Shown here in pieces: positions 26,441 to 36,200 of a stretch of DNA of 64,000 nucleotides (position 1 is its first letter; each line of letters begins with the position of its first letter). The notes beneath the pieces were generated by a model, which saw only the letters and a list, made by a program, of their open reading frames with translations, made no database searches and was not told where the DNA came from. The stretch covers positions 2,158,091 to 2,222,090 of the forward strand of contig CATQHB010000002.1 in the NCBI GenBank assembly GCA_958295765.1. The letters are read 5' to 3'. Source of the stretch: an uncultured Dehalococcoidia bacterium. GTDB taxonomy: Bacteria > Chloroflexota > Dehalococcoidia > Lucifugimonadales > UBA3495. The position numbers and the translations under genes were made by a program.

Positions 26441-28087
26441 CTAGTCCGCCTCGCTGGGGCTGGGGTTGGCGGCCAGCTGCTGAGCCGTCGGCTCCTTCCA
26501 GCCGGGGCCGGTTACGTGGTCAAACAGTTCCGTTACCTCTTCGGTTGGCTCCGGGGTCAGCAGGGTTACCCCTACGGCAATGATCCAGGCGGCTACGAAG
26601 CCGGGGACTCCCGGGTTTATCTGCCAGATGCCAACTTGTTCCAGCAGCCTAACCGATTCCTCAAACCCCAGCAGGTCGGTCAGGGTTTCGGCCTGTTGGT
26701 AGCCCAAACCCATCAGCCACCACCAGGTTGACACCAGCGTCCCGGAGGCGACGCCGGCCAGCGCGCCCCAGAAGTTGAAACGCCGCCAGTAAAGGGCCAG
26801 GATTAACACCGGCCCGAAGGCCGCGCCCATGCCGCCCCAGGCCAGGGACACCAGGGCAAAGACCGACTCCGGGGACATAATGGAAATTATCGCGGCCACC
26901 AGGCCCACCCCCACCAGCATCGCCCGGCCCATCCAGACCCGGTATTGGGTCTGCATTGCGTAGGTGAACCGCTTGATGAAGGGCATATCGTCGGTGGCAA
27001 TGGCCGAGGCCAGCAGCAGTTGGGAGTCGGCGGTGCTCATTACCGCCGCAACTACCGCGGTGAGCAGCAGGCCGGCCACTATCGGATGGAAGAAGACCTG
27101 AGCCACCACCAGGTAGAGCCGCTCCGGGTCGGGCAGAACCTGACCCTGCTCCAGCAGGGCCGGCGCCGCCACCAGGCCGGTCAGCAGGCCGAAGCCGAAG
27201 ATGAGAATGACCCACACGGCGCCGATGTTCCGGCTGCGGTTGATGTGCTCCTCCCGCTCCACCGCCATAAACCGGGAGTGGATCCGTTGCGCGCCCAGGG
27301 CGCCTATGCCCCAGCCCAGGGAGGAGATGAAGAACATCACGCCCAGACCCTGGTTATTGGGATCGGTAAAAGGGTTCCAGAACCCGGCGGAGGGGGACGC
27401 CATCTCCTGGAAGGGGTTGCTGACGGTCAGCAGCAGGACCACGGGAATGATGATAAACCCGGCCAGCATTATCAGGGCCTGGAAAACGTCGGTGCGGGAT
27501 ACGGCCAGAAAGCCGCCAATGAAGGTGTAGGACACGACGGCCACCAGGCTGACCAGCACCCCGATGTCGTGGCCGGAACCCGCCGCATCCAGCCCGAAGA
27601 CCTCCTCCAGCAGCTTGGCCCCGGCGATTAGGCCGGAGCAGATGTACAGGGTAATGAAGTAAATGCTGATGACCGCGGTCAGGCTGCGCAGCGAACCGGT
27701 CTTGTCCTCAAAGCGTCTTTCCAGGAACTCGGGCAGGGTCAGGGAATTGTCGGTAGCCATAGTATAGCGGCGCAGGCGGCGGGCCAATATCGTCCAGGAA
27801 AGCCAGGCGCCCAGGACAATGGCAAAGGCAGTCCACAGGTGCATCATCCCGGCGACGAAGGCCAGGGCCGGGAAAACCAGCATCGTCCACCCGCTGGCGG
27901 ATGACGACGCGGCGCTCAGGGCCGACGTAAAAGCGCCCAGCCGCCGACCGCCCAGCACGTAGTCGGACATATTATCCATATGGCGGCCCTGGTAAATGGC
28001 AATGCCAATCAACGCCGCAAAATAGGCGATAAAAACGCACAGAATCCAAATCCAGGCCGTGCCCTCGGTAAATAACTCCGTAACCAT
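26441..28087 (-). CDS. putP: Sodium/proline symporter, SSS family
   Basis: 548 residues with about 13 membrane segments. SDYVLGGRRLGAFTSALSAASSSASGWTML carries the small-residue sodium-binding region in TM1-TM2 of the PutP type, and STADSQLLLASA in TM8 supplies the Ser/Thr ligands; GWGIGALGAQRIHSRFMA is also typical of PutP. It imports proline, or a related compound, with sodium. The C-terminal tail after TM13 is acidic and Pro-rich. Ribosome site gggaggaactg is somewhat distant from the ATG. Confidence 0.87.
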   Translation of the reverse strand: MVTELFTEGTAWIWILCVFIAYFAALIGIAIYQGRHMDNMSDYVLGGRRLGAFTSALSAASSSASGWTMLVFPALAFVAGMMHLWTAFAIVLGAWLSWTILARRLRRYTMATDNSLTLPEFLERRFEDKTGSLRSLTAVISIYFITLYICSGLIAGAKLLEEVFGLDAAGSGHDIGVLVSLVAVVSYTFIGGFLAVSRTDVFQALIMLAGFIIIPVVLLLTVSNPFQEMASPSAGFWNPFTDPNNQGLGVMFFISSLGWGIGALGAQRIHSRFMAVEREEHINRSRNIGAVWVILIFGFGLLTGLVAAPALLEQGQVLPDPERLYLVVAQVFFHPIVAGLLLTAVVAAVMSTADSQLLLASAIATDDMPFIKRFTYAMQTQYRVWMGRAMLVGVGLVAAIISIMSPESVFALVSLAWGGMGAAFGPVLILALYWRRFNFWGALAGVASGTLVSTWWWLMGLGYQQAETLTDLLGFEESVRLLEQVGIWQINPGVPGFVAAWIIAVGVTLLTPEPTEEVTELFDHVTGPGWKEPTAQQLAANPSPSEAD

Positions 28088-28243
28088 AATGCTTTTACAG
28101 TTCCTCCCGGGAATTGAGCAAATTGTCCTGACTATCGCCGGTTAAACCGTCATTCCGGCTTTCATTGCACTCCGGCCCGGCCGGGGCGCCGGAACCGGGC
28201 AGCTATGGCCCACCCGATTACTGAGCGGCCTTTGCCGTTGAAC

Positions 28244-28272
28244 GCCGGGCGGGTTACCAACCCGCCCCTACC
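28244..28272. repeat. R2 half copy
   Basis: Only the closing arm (gggcgggttaccaacccgcccctac) is present between putP and the Rieske gene. Confidence 0.5.
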
Positions 28273-28334
28273 CGGTGATAATACCAAACCACGTTGAGAA
28301 TACCCAAAGAAAGGCCAACCGGCCCGGCGGCGCC

Positions 28335-29783
28335 TTACACCCGCCGGAGCAGTTCCTCCTGCAAGCGTTCTACGTCAAAGGCTTCGCTGGTTTCGGCGAC
28401 CAGGGAATCGCCCTGCCGCACCATCAACTCCGCCGCCGTGTCCTCCAGACGCTCCGGCAGTTCCTCCTCCCGTTCCCGCCGCCGCTGCACGTCCCGGGCG
28501 TGTTCCACGAACAGGCGGCGCATCGCTACCACCACCGAGTCCGTGGAAGAGAGGTACTCCGGCAGGTCATACTGGACGTATTTCTCCGCGTCGTAGTCCT
28601 GGTTGCGGAAGTTGAAGTTCAACTCCCAATTCCGATAGGGCCAGCTTACCGTACTCCAGAGACGGCGCAGCGGGTTGGGCCGCCGGCTGTACCGCTCCAC
28701 GTTGAGGTACACCATCCGGGTCAGGTTGTCCTCCACCGGCACCGCCCAGCGGGTGCTGCGGAAAAAGGCGTTGTTGCCGCCGGTGCGGGACATCCCGGGG
28801 AGCCGGGTGCCGTTCCATTCGTTCACCCCCGGCGAGTCGGCCTGCGGGGGCCGGACCCGGCCCGGAGCCTGTCCCTGCTTGCGGGCCTTGCGGTCAAAGA
28901 ACCAGGCCCACAACAGCCGCCACCGGCTTTGGGGCCACACGCCGTCCACGCCGGGGTAGTACATCTGGTAGGGGATGTTACCATCCTCATCGTAGTAATA
29001 CCGTTCTACGCTGGACTTGCCCCGGCCCGGCTGGTAATGCACCGTCTTGTTGTTCACCAGGTTGACCCGGTAGCCCAGGGGAGTGCGGGGCCGGCCGCCC
29101 AGCCGGCTTTTCAGAATCCGCAGGGAGTTGCGATGCACCATAAAGGCGTTATGGGCGTCCATAGTGTTTTCCAGCACCAGCACCCAGTTGCAATCGAACA
29201 TAGTGAAAACCGGGCGGTGGATGTTGTGCTCCTCGAACATTTCCGGGGGGATGTCCTCCTCCGGGGCCACCGGCTCGCCGTCGCCCATCCAGACGAACAC
29301 CATGCCCTTGATGGTCACCGTGGGGTACTTGCGGGCCTTCATTCCCGGCGCGCCGACCATCCGGGAATCGGGGCCTTCGGTCAGGAACGCCACGCAGTTG
29401 CCGTCGCCGTCAAAGGTGGCGCCGTGATAGGGGCAAGTAACAAAGCCGGGGTAGTAGCAGCGGCCCATCGAGAGATAGACCGCCCGGTGGGGGCACCAGT
29501 CCAGGAGAGCCTGCACCTCGCCCGCCTTATCCCGAAAGAAAACCACGTCGGTGCCCAGCAGCCGCAGCACTTCCGGCTTGTCCGCCTTAACATCCTTGGC
29601 CGGCAGGGCCGGATACCAGTATTCCCGGTAGCCGGTAGGCGGGATACGGCTGCGCCGGTCGCCGTAGTCATCAGGACGCCGGAACGGGGGCGTTTGGTCA
29701 AAGCCCTGAGAACCCCGGCGCATCTGCTTATAGCCGCCGGGATAACCGGACAGGGGCTTGGTCAACATTTTCTTGAGTCCCAT
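28335..29783 (-). CDS. Rieske non-heme iron oxygenase, alpha subunit
   Basis: 482 residues. The Rieske cluster site is DWCPHR (about 93-98) and CPYHG (about 117-121). The mononuclear iron motif is ENTMDAHNAFMVH (about 205-217), with the bridging Asp and two His. These enzymes hydroxylate aromatic or other organic substrates using electrons from a reductase or ferredoxin not seen here. The last 70 residues are Glu/Arg-rich. The BenD-like dehydrogenase 600 bases upstream on the same strand points to an aromatic substrate, which is inference. Confidence 0.85.
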   Translation of the reverse strand: MGLKKMLTKPLSGYPGGYKQMRRGSQGFDQTPPFRRPDDYGDRRSRIPPTGYREYWYPALPAKDVKADKPEVLRLLGTDVVFFRDKAGEVQALLDWCPHRAVYLSMGRCYYPGFVTCPYHGATFDGDGNCVAFLTEGPDSRMVGAPGMKARKYPTVTIKGMVFVWMGDGEPVAPEEDIPPEMFEEHNIHRPVFTMFDCNWVLVLENTMDAHNAFMVHRNSLRILKSRLGGRPRTPLGYRVNLVNNKTVHYQPGRGKSSVERYYYDEDGNIPYQMYYPGVDGVWPQSRWRLLWAWFFDRKARKQGQAPGRVRPPQADSPGVNEWNGTRLPGMSRTGGNNAFFRSTRWAVPVEDNLTRMVYLNVERYSRRPNPLRRLWSTVSWPYRNWELNFNFRNQDYDAEKYVQYDLPEYLSSTDSVVVAMRRLFVEHARDVQRRREREEELPERLEDTAAELMVRQGDSLVAETSEAFDVERLQEELLRRV

Positions 29784-29927
29784 AATCCCTGAATCCCTCC
29801 TCCGGGAAAGTTGACCGGATTATAGCACGGGGGATTTATTTTTACACCGGGGCGCCGGGGTCAGCGGGCTTTGCACCTACCCGGTAACTCCCCGGATATT
29901 CTCAACGTAGGTCGTATTATCATCAAC

Positions 29928-30049
29928 GTAGGGGCGGGTTTATAACCCGCCCTGGCGTTCAACGGCAATAAAGTGCCGGGAATCGGAGTCCATATCCATA
30001 TATGACCGTCCTGCATCCGAACCAGGGCGGGTTACAAACCCGCCCCTAC
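29928..30049. repeat. R2 palindromic repeat
   Basis: 122-bp copy between the Rieske gene and an R3 cluster. Confidence 0.75.
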
Positions 30050-30118
30050 CATTACCGTCCAACCATCCGCCGGCGACCTTTATGGTAACCCGGCAACCGC
30101 TCATGGTGTCCCCTACAT

Positions 30119-30377
30119 CCGCTCATGGTGAGCTTGTCGAACCACTTACCCATCCTTCGACAGGCTCAGGATGAGCGGAATAATTACCCCGCCAGCCGCT
30201 CATAGTAACCTGACAACCGCTCATGGTGAGCTTGTCGAACCATTTACCCATCCTTCGACAAGCTCAGGATGAGCGAAGTAATTACCCCGGCAACCGGAAT
30301 TGAAAGACCCCAACAACCGCTCATGGTGAGCCTGTCGAACCACCTATCCATCCTTCGACAAACTCAGGATGAGCGGG
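30119..30377. repeat. Three spaced R3 repeats
   Basis: Copies at 30119-30178, 30217-30275 and 30317-30377, spaced by 98-100 bases, in one orientation. They end just before the SDR stop codon. Confidence 0.8.
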
Positions 30378-30388
30378 CAACTACCCCC

Positions 30389-31228
30389 CTAAAACGGATA
30401 GGGCTGGCCGCCGCCGACGGCCAATACTTGGCCGGTGATGTAGGAGGCGTCCGGGGAGGCCAGGAAGGCGATGGCCGCCGCCTGCTCGTCCGCCTCGCCC
30501 CGGCGGCCCATCGGTATCTCCGACAGGCGGGTTTCCTGGCGGTACTTCTCCTGCAACTCCCGTTCCTGTTGGGGCAGTTCCGGGGGTTGGACATCAATAC
30601 CGAAGTTGCGCGCCGTTACCCGATCCTCGGCCAGGGTGCCGCTGGGGGCCATGCAGTTGACCCGGATGCCCAGGGGCGCCACTTCCCGGGACAGGGAGGT
30701 GGTGAGGCCAATCTGCCCGGCCTTAGCCGCCGCGTAAGGCACCCGGAAGGCCCCGGTTACGGCGTGGGTGGCGACGTTGACGATGGCGCCGGACTGCTGC
30801 TCAATCATATAGGGCAGGACGGCCCGGCAGCACCAAACGGCAGTCCAGAAACTCTTGTCAATCTCGGCCTGGATCTGTTCCGGCGTGTAGTACTGGAAGG
30901 ACTGGAACCAGATAGTACCGCCGGCCACGTTAGCCAGCGCGTCAATCCGCCCGTATTCCTGATAGGCGCCGGCCATCAACGCCTGGGCATTTTCCCACTT
31001 GGAAAGTTCGCCAAGAACCACCACTGCCGACCCGCCAAAGTCTCTTATCTCATCCCGCACCCGCATGGAGGACTCCTCCACCATATCGCCGATGACAATG
31101 GATGCGCCTTCCTGGGCCAGGCGGCGGGCGGTGGCGGCGCCGATGCCCTGGCCGGCCCCGGTAACGACGGCGACCTGCCCCTCAAAACGCCGCGCCCCGG
31201 CCGCCCTGGGGTCTAATACTTCTGCCAT
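30389..31228 (-). CDS. SDR dehydrogenase resembling BenD (cis-dihydrodiol-carboxylate dehydrogenase)
   Basis: 279 residues. The NAD site TGAGQGIGAATARRL (24-38), VAGGTIWFQSFQYYTPEQIQAEI, FWTAVWCCRAVLPYM and active site VPYAAAKAGQ closely recall BenD (1,6-dihydroxycyclohexa-2,4-diene-1-carboxylate dehydrogenase), which rearomatises and decarboxylates the product of benzoate dioxygenase. With the Rieske oxygenase downstream on the same strand, this suggests a two-step aromatic pathway. A 33-residue insert around 195-228 (Gln/Glu-rich) is longer than usual. Start ATG follows gagaggagtag. Confidence 0.78.
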   Translation of the reverse strand: MAEVLDPRAAGARRFEGQVAVVTGAGQGIGAATARRLAQEGASIVIGDMVEESSMRVRDEIRDFGGSAVVVLGELSKWENAQALMAGAYQEYGRIDALANVAGGTIWFQSFQYYTPEQIQAEIDKSFWTAVWCCRAVLPYMIEQQSGAIVNVATHAVTGAFRVPYAAAKAGQIGLTTSLSREVAPLGIRVNCMAPSGTLAEDRVTARNFGIDVQPPELPQQERELQEKYRQETRLSEIPMGRRGEADEQAAAIAFLASPDASYITGQVLAVGGGQPYPF

Positions 31229-31388
31229 AACCTACTACTCCTCTCCGGCGCGCTGCCGCCGGCCCTTTGCCTCGGGTTCGTGCAGGAATAATAACTGCTG
31301 GCGGCGATTTTTTCACCCCGGAGACGCGGCGCAACGGGGCAGTAGCGTCTTAACCGGGGCAGCCCAGGCAACCGTCATTCCCAAGCAA

Positions 31389-31485
31389 CCGTCATTCCGG
31401 CGAAAGCCGGAATCCAGAACATTCGGTAGCCGGCCCGCTCTTTTCCGGGGGATTTCCTGGATTCCGGCTTTCGCCGGAACGACGG
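31389..31485. repeat. R1 palindromic repeat
   Basis: 97-bp copy in the 31229-31945 gap, one base change in the first arm (ccgtcattcc). Confidence 0.8.
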
Positions 31486-31598
31486 TTGTATGATGCGATT
31501 GCCCTACCCTTTAAGGCCAATGACTGACGGCGGACAAAACAACGGGGCAGGTCTGATACCTGCCCTTAAACATCAAGCTAATCCTGATTTGTCCCGTA

Positions 31599-31660
31599 CC
31601 GCTCATCCTGAGATTGTCGAAGGATGCCGGGGGATGGTTCGACAGGCTCACCATGAGCGG
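31599..31660. repeat. R3 repeat, inverted orientation
   Basis: ccgctcatcctgagattgtc facing gacaggctcaccatgagcgg. Confidence 0.75.
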
Positions 31661-31852
31661 GTTTTGTTATTGGTATTGACTTTGCATTGGCCCGGCACAT
31701 CGCAACGGGGCGGGGCGAGCAGCCGAAAATCCCGGTGAATTCCCCTACCCTCGGCGCCTCTATGGTAAAAAGACATCAAACAGGGATATGTTAATGTATT
31801 TCGTAATTATACAGCGCATAACCGGAACTTCATCTGCGCCAAACCGGAATTA

Positions 31853-31881
31853 TTGACATCATCCAAACTTGGGCGTATATT
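31853..31881 (+). promoter_or_regulatory. Strong sigma70 promoter of the ABC operon
   Basis: TTGACA at 31853-31858, a 17-base spacer, and TATATT at 31876-31881, 65 bases before the binding-protein start. Confidence 0.65.
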
Positions 31882-31945
31882 GCCCCTATACCTTTCGGGC
31901 AGCGCCTGCGCCTCTATACGCCTCTAATAAAAAGGAGGGTTATCT

Positions 31946-33748
31946 ATGAGTAATCGTTGGCTTTTAAGTCCCAGGTTGTTCCTCTTCGCATCCCTGCTAT
32001 TTATCCTGACCTTAGCGGTAGCCTGCGGCACCTCCGCCCCGGAACCGGCCGCTCCCGAACCGGCGGCGCCGGCTGAGCCGGCCGCAGCAGCAGCGCCGGC
32101 GGCGGCCCCCGCAGCGGAGACAATGGCTCAGAGCGAACCGGCCGCGGCCCCGGCCGCCGCCGCCCCCGCACCTACGGCCGTCCCGGCGCCGGCTATGGAA
32201 ACTATGGCCGAGCCTACCGTGGTGCGCTACGTCGAATCCCAGGGGGAGATTCAGGTAGAGACCAATCAGCACTGCGGCGGCAACCGCCCCATCATCTCCC
32301 AATTCCTGCCCTACACCGAGTTCTTGGTGGAGGCCGACCCGGTTACCGCCGAGATAATTCCCTGGCTGGCGGAATCGTGGGAAACTACGGCGGACGCCCG
32401 TTCCTGGACTTTCCACCTGGAACAGGGCGTTCAGTTCCACCATGGTTACGGCGAACTGACCGCCAAAGACTTTGAGGCGATGGCCCTCGCCAAGGGCGAC
32501 GAATCCTGCGCCTCCAGCACCACCAGCTTCTGGAAGGAAATGGATCGGGCGGAAATAGTGGATGACCATACCATAATCTTCCACATGAACAACCCGTCCC
32601 TCCCGATGCTCAGCGTCGCCTCAAACCTGCCCACCGGCCTGGAGCTGATTTCTTTCAGCAAAGACCAGTTGGACGAAGTAGGCTATGAGAACTTCGACGA
32701 CGTAAAGCCGGCCAGCACCAGCTACTACCAGTTCAAGGAGCGCAAGCTGGGGGAAAGCGTAGTGTACGAAAGAGTACCCTACGAACACTGGCGCTACCAG
32801 TCGCCGTTTGAGGAAATGGAGATTCGCTGGATTGGTGAGGAAACGACCCGGCTGGCCGGGCTGCTGGCCGGTGAGATTCACGCCATCGCCCTCTCCCGCG
32901 ACCTGCAACCGTCGGCGATTGAGAGCGGGATGAAGGTTATTCCGGCGCAGCAAGCCTTCAGCCAGCTCAGCCTCTTCTTCGGCGGGATGTACTTTATGCC
33001 CGGCGACCCTGATTTTGACCCCACCACGCCCTGGGCCGACATCCGGGTACGCAAGGCGATGAACAAGGCCATCAACCGGGACGAACTGAACGACTTCATC
33101 TTCCGGGGTGAGGGCGAGCGGATGCACGTAACCGCCTGCTGCCATTCGGTACTGGACCCGGAAATCTACAACCCGGAATGGGAAACCCGCTGGGATGAGG
33201 CTTACGGCTACGACCCGGAGGAAGCCAAGCGGCTGCTGGCCGAAGCCGGTTACAACGAGGAGAACCCGGTGCAAGTGGAGATGCTGAACTACCGCACCTC
33301 CGGCGAGCCGGAATCCCCCCTCGCCGTCGAGGCCCTGCCCCAGTATTGGGGGCCGGTTGGCATTGACGTAACCATCACCGACCTGGACTCCGGGGCCTAC
33401 TCCGCAATGCGGCGGGCCAAGCAGATTCAGCACATGATGTACGCCAACGTCTTCAGCTTCCGGAAAATCCAGGACCGGATTCGCACCAACGCCCCCTCCA
33501 ACACGACGGGGCATACCTTTGACCATCCCTTTATGGAAGAGAAGTACCAGGAAACGCTCACGGTTTTCACCCAGCCCGAGGTTGACGCCATCGGGCGGGA
33601 GGTAGCCAACTTCTGGTACGACCAGTATTGGACCATTCCCATCTTCTGGTTCCGGTTCAACTTCACGGTCAACCCGGAGGTGCTGGAGGATTGGGTGTAT
33701 CTGAATCGCGGGTACTACTGGCACAACCAAGTGCCGGCCACCAAGTAA
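31946..33748 (+). CDS. ABC transporter solute-binding lipoprotein, family 5 (peptide/nickel type)
   Basis: 600 residues. A lipobox LAVAC (Cys27) anchors it outside the membrane; an Ala/Pro/Glu linker (30-90) precedes the SBP_bac_5 domain: WLAESWETTADARSWTFHLEQGVQFHHG, DIRVRKAMNKAINRDELNDFIF, YDPEEAKRLLAEAGY. Such proteins capture oligopeptides, opines, nickel or similar ligands; the ligand is not predictable. aaaggagggttatct is an excellent ribosome site. It heads an operon with two permeases. Confidence 0.88.
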   Translation: MSNRWLLSPRLFLFASLLFILTLAVACGTSAPEPAAPEPAAPAEPAAAAAPAAAPAAETMAQSEPAAAPAAAAPAPTAVPAPAMETMAEPTVVRYVESQGEIQVETNQHCGGNRPIISQFLPYTEFLVEADPVTAEIIPWLAESWETTADARSWTFHLEQGVQFHHGYGELTAKDFEAMALAKGDESCASSTTSFWKEMDRAEIVDDHTIIFHMNNPSLPMLSVASNLPTGLELISFSKDQLDEVGYENFDDVKPASTSYYQFKERKLGESVVYERVPYEHWRYQSPFEEMEIRWIGEETTRLAGLLAGEIHAIALSRDLQPSAIESGMKVIPAQQAFSQLSLFFGGMYFMPGDPDFDPTTPWADIRVRKAMNKAINRDELNDFIFRGEGERMHVTACCHSVLDPEIYNPEWETRWDEAYGYDPEEAKRLLAEAGYNEENPVQVEMLNYRTSGEPESPLAVEALPQYWGPVGIDVTITDLDSGAYSAMRRAKQIQHMMYANVFSFRKIQDRIRTNAPSNTTGHTFDHPFMEEKYQETLTVFTQPEVDAIGREVANFWYDQYWTIPIFWFRFNFTVNPEVLEDWVYLNRGYYWHNQVPATK

Positions 33749-33816
33749 CGGCGGCGTAACGGCGGCGTAATGGCGGCAAGCAGCCGTTACCCACGCTAAC
33801 CTCCAGTCAAGGTAAA

Positions 33817-33850
33817 ATCCCCCTCATCCCCGGCGAGGGATGAGGGGGAT
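33817..33850 (+). terminator. Perfect 14-bp hairpin between binding protein and permease
   Basis: atccccctcatccc pairs perfectly with gggatgagggggat over a 6-base loop. In binding-protein operons such hairpins often protect or partly terminate the message so that the binding protein is made in excess. Confidence 0.65.
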
Positions 33851-33980
33851 AGATTACCGCAGAGTAGATTGTAGATTAAGGGTAGATTACATCAGGAAAG
33901 GCCGCTTCCCCGGTTACCGCCGGGGCTGGTTGGGCCAACAACCCGGGACCGGCGGGGGTTTTCCCCAGAGGACCGTCAAG

Positions 33981-34916
33981 ATGCAACGCTACATCATCAT
34001 CCGGGGCTTTCACGCCATCCTCACCCTCTTTGCCATCAGTCTCATCATCTTTGCCCTGACCCGGGCCAGCGGCAATCCGGCCGACGTGCTGCTGCCCGAA
34101 GAGGCTACCGTGGAGGATTTCGAGCGACTGCGGGCCTATTGGGGTCTGGACCGGCCGCTGCACGTGCAATATGCCGTGTACCTGGGCAACATCTTCACCG
34201 GCAACCTGGGCGAGTCCATCAAGTGGCCGGGCAAGTCAGCCGGGGAGTTGATTCTCCAGCGACTGCCGGCGACGGCCAAGCTGACTATCGTAGCCTTTAC
34301 CGTCAGCGTGCTGCTGGCGGTGCCCCTGGGCATATTGTCGGCGGTCAAGAAGGACTCCCTCTGGGACGCCGGCGGCAAGCTGTTTGCCCTGCTGGGCCAG
34401 GCGGTGCCCAACTTCTGGCTTGCCATTATGATGATCTGGATTTTCGCCGTCGATTGGAACCTGTTCCCCACTTCCGGCAAAGGCGAGGGAACCCTGGACG
34501 GCATCCATCACCTGATTCTGCCGGCCATCGCCCTGGGCGCCTTTGGCCTGGCCGCCGGGATGCGGCTGAGCCGTTCCGCTATGCTGGACGTGCTGGACAG
34601 CGAGTACGTGAAACTGGCCCGCATCAAGGGCGTTCCCGAATGGAAAATCATCTGGAAACACTGCCTGCGCAACGCCGCCCTGGTGCCCATTACCTACTTC
34701 GGCATCCAGTTTGCCGGACTCATCACCGGGTCGGTAATCACCGAAACCGTGTTCGCCTATCCGGGGGTGGGCCTGCTCGCCATTGAGGCCATCCGGGCCC
34801 GGGACTTCCAGGTAGTGCAAAGCGTGGTGGTCGTCTTCGCCTTTATCTACGTCTTCGTCAGCCTGCTGGTGGATATTCTGTACGCTTACCTCGACCCGCG
34901 AATCCGGCTAACCTAG
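33981..34916 (+). CDS. ABC transporter permease, DppB type
   Basis: 311 residues with six membrane segments and the DppB-family start MQRYIIIRGFHAILTLFAISLIIFALTR. The EAA-like coupling loop is ARIKGVPEWKIIWKHCLRNA (about 213-232). GLDRPLHVQYAVYLGNIFTGNLG is the standard periplasmic region. ATG at 33981 has agagga upstream; the longer upstream reading passes through the hairpin and is not used. Confidence 0.88.
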   Translation: MQRYIIIRGFHAILTLFAISLIIFALTRASGNPADVLLPEEATVEDFERLRAYWGLDRPLHVQYAVYLGNIFTGNLGESIKWPGKSAGELILQRLPATAKLTIVAFTVSVLLAVPLGILSAVKKDSLWDAGGKLFALLGQAVPNFWLAIMMIWIFAVDWNLFPTSGKGEGTLDGIHHLILPAIALGAFGLAAGMRLSRSAMLDVLDSEYVKLARIKGVPEWKIIWKHCLRNAALVPITYFGIQFAGLITGSVITETVFAYPGVGLLAIEAIRARDFQVVQSVVVVFAFIYVFVSLLVDILYAYLDPRIRLT

Positions 34917-34957
34917 CCACGGCAATTACCGTTGTCATACCGTAAGGAGATTGCCCA

Positions 34958-35866
34958 ATGGCATCTATAGAACTTTCCTCTCCGACCTACGGGACCGGGA
35001 GATTTATCCGAACCTGGGAGACCGCGCGGCGCTACCCGCTGGTTCCCCTGGCAATCCTCATCTTCGTGCTGGCGATTCCGGGGATTTTCGCCACGCAGAT
35101 AACCGATACCTGGCTCCAGGACCCCCTGGAGGGCCGATTGACCGAGCGGCTCACCCCGCCGGTCTGGCAGGAGGGGGGAACCTGGCAGCACCCCTTGGGG
35201 ACGGACAAGGTGGGGTATGACATTGCCAGCCGGGTCATCCACGGGGCGCGGGTGTCCCTCATCGTTGCCGGCCTATCCATCCTCAGCGGCGGGTTCGTGG
35301 GAACCGTGCTGGGTCTGATTGCCGGCTACTTCGGCGGCTGGTGGGACCATATAATAATGCGGCTGGTGGACATCAAGCTGTCCATCCAGTCGGTGCTGCT
35401 GGCCCTGGTGCTGGTGGGAGTAATGGGGCCGGGTTTCCACACGGTGATTATCGTCATCGCCCTGGTCTTATGGGTGCGCTACGCCCGGCTGGTGCGGGGC
35501 GAGACCCTGGCCCTGAAAAATCAGGACTTTATAGCCAAGGCCCGGGTGGCCGGCGCCTCCAACTTCCGCATCATCAGCCGCCACCTGTTCCCCAACGTGG
35601 TCAACACCCTCATCGTGCTGGCAACCCTGGAAGTGGGGCAGGTCATCCTGCTGGAGGCCGGCCTCAGCTTCCTGGGCGTCGGCATCCCCCGGCCCACCCC
35701 GGCCTGGGGGTTAATGGTGGCCGACGGCCGGAATCTGATTGCCGCCGGCAACGGCTGGTGGATTTCCCTATTCCCCGGCATGGCGATTCTGCTCACCGTG
35801 CTGTCAATGAACCTGCTGGGCGACTGGCTGCGGGACAAGCTAGACCCCAAGTTGCGGAATGTTTAG
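34958..35866 (+). CDS. ABC transporter permease, DppC type
   Basis: 302 residues with a first membrane segment at 28-46, [26 protein letters not shown], and the coupling loop [22 protein letters not shown] (about 185-206), all typical of DppC. It starts 41 bases after DppB, with aaggagattgcccA before the ATG. No ATPase genes (DppD/DppF) follow: the next 400 bases are repeats and then an unrelated gene on the other strand. Confidence 0.88.
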   Translation: MASIELSSPTYGTGRFIRTWETARRYPLVPLAILIFVLAIPGIFATQITDTWLQDPLEGRLTERLTPPVWQEGGTWQHPLGTDKVGYDIASRVIHGARVSLIVAGLSILSGGFVGTVLGLIAGYFGGWWDHIIMRLVDIKLSIQSVLLALVLVGVMGPGFHTVIIVIALVLWVRYARLVRGETLALKNQDFIAKARVAGASNFRIISRHLFPNVVNTLIVLATLEVGQVILLEAGLSFLGVGIPRPTPAWGLMVADGRNLIAAGNGWWISLFPGMAILLTVLSMNLLGDWLRDKLDPKLRNV

Positions 35867-35947
35867 GGCGGTATTCGCAACGCTTGTTGGCATTTTCACC
35901 CTTGTTGGTGTATTACCATCGACGTAGGGGCGGGGCAACTCAAGCAC

Positions 35948-36044
35948 CCGTCGTTCCGGCGAAAGCCGGAATCCAGGAAATCCCCCGGGAAAGAACGGGC
36001 CGGCTACCGCGGATTCTGGATTCCGGCTTTCGCCGGAACGACGG
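35948..36044. repeat. R1 palindromic repeat
   Basis: 97-bp copy, intact arms, just after the permease operon. Confidence 0.85.
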
Positions 36045-36138
36045 GTTTATGCTGCGATTATCCTGACCTTCCGGGCCAATAACTTAACGGTGGACAAAAC
36101 AATGGGGCAGGTCTGAGACCTGCCCCGTTTGTACCGTA

Positions 36139-36200
36139 CCGCTCATCCTGAGCTTGTCGAAGGATGGCCGGGAGATGGTTCGACAGGCTCACCATGAGCG
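36139..36200. repeat. R3 repeat, inverted orientation
   Basis: Same order as the copy at 31599, with the same gtaccgtaccgctcatcctg lead-in and the same tgggg-caggtctga sequence upstream: the R1+R3 block at 31389-31660 is duplicated here. Confidence 0.75.

Noticed and set aside
28275-29792. 505-codon open frame antisense to the Rieske gene
   Set aside because: Shadow of a protein with intact Rieske and iron motifs.
32621-33730. 369-codon frame antisense to the solute-binding protein
   Set aside because: Shadow frame; the sense gene has promoter, ribosome site, lipobox and family motifs.
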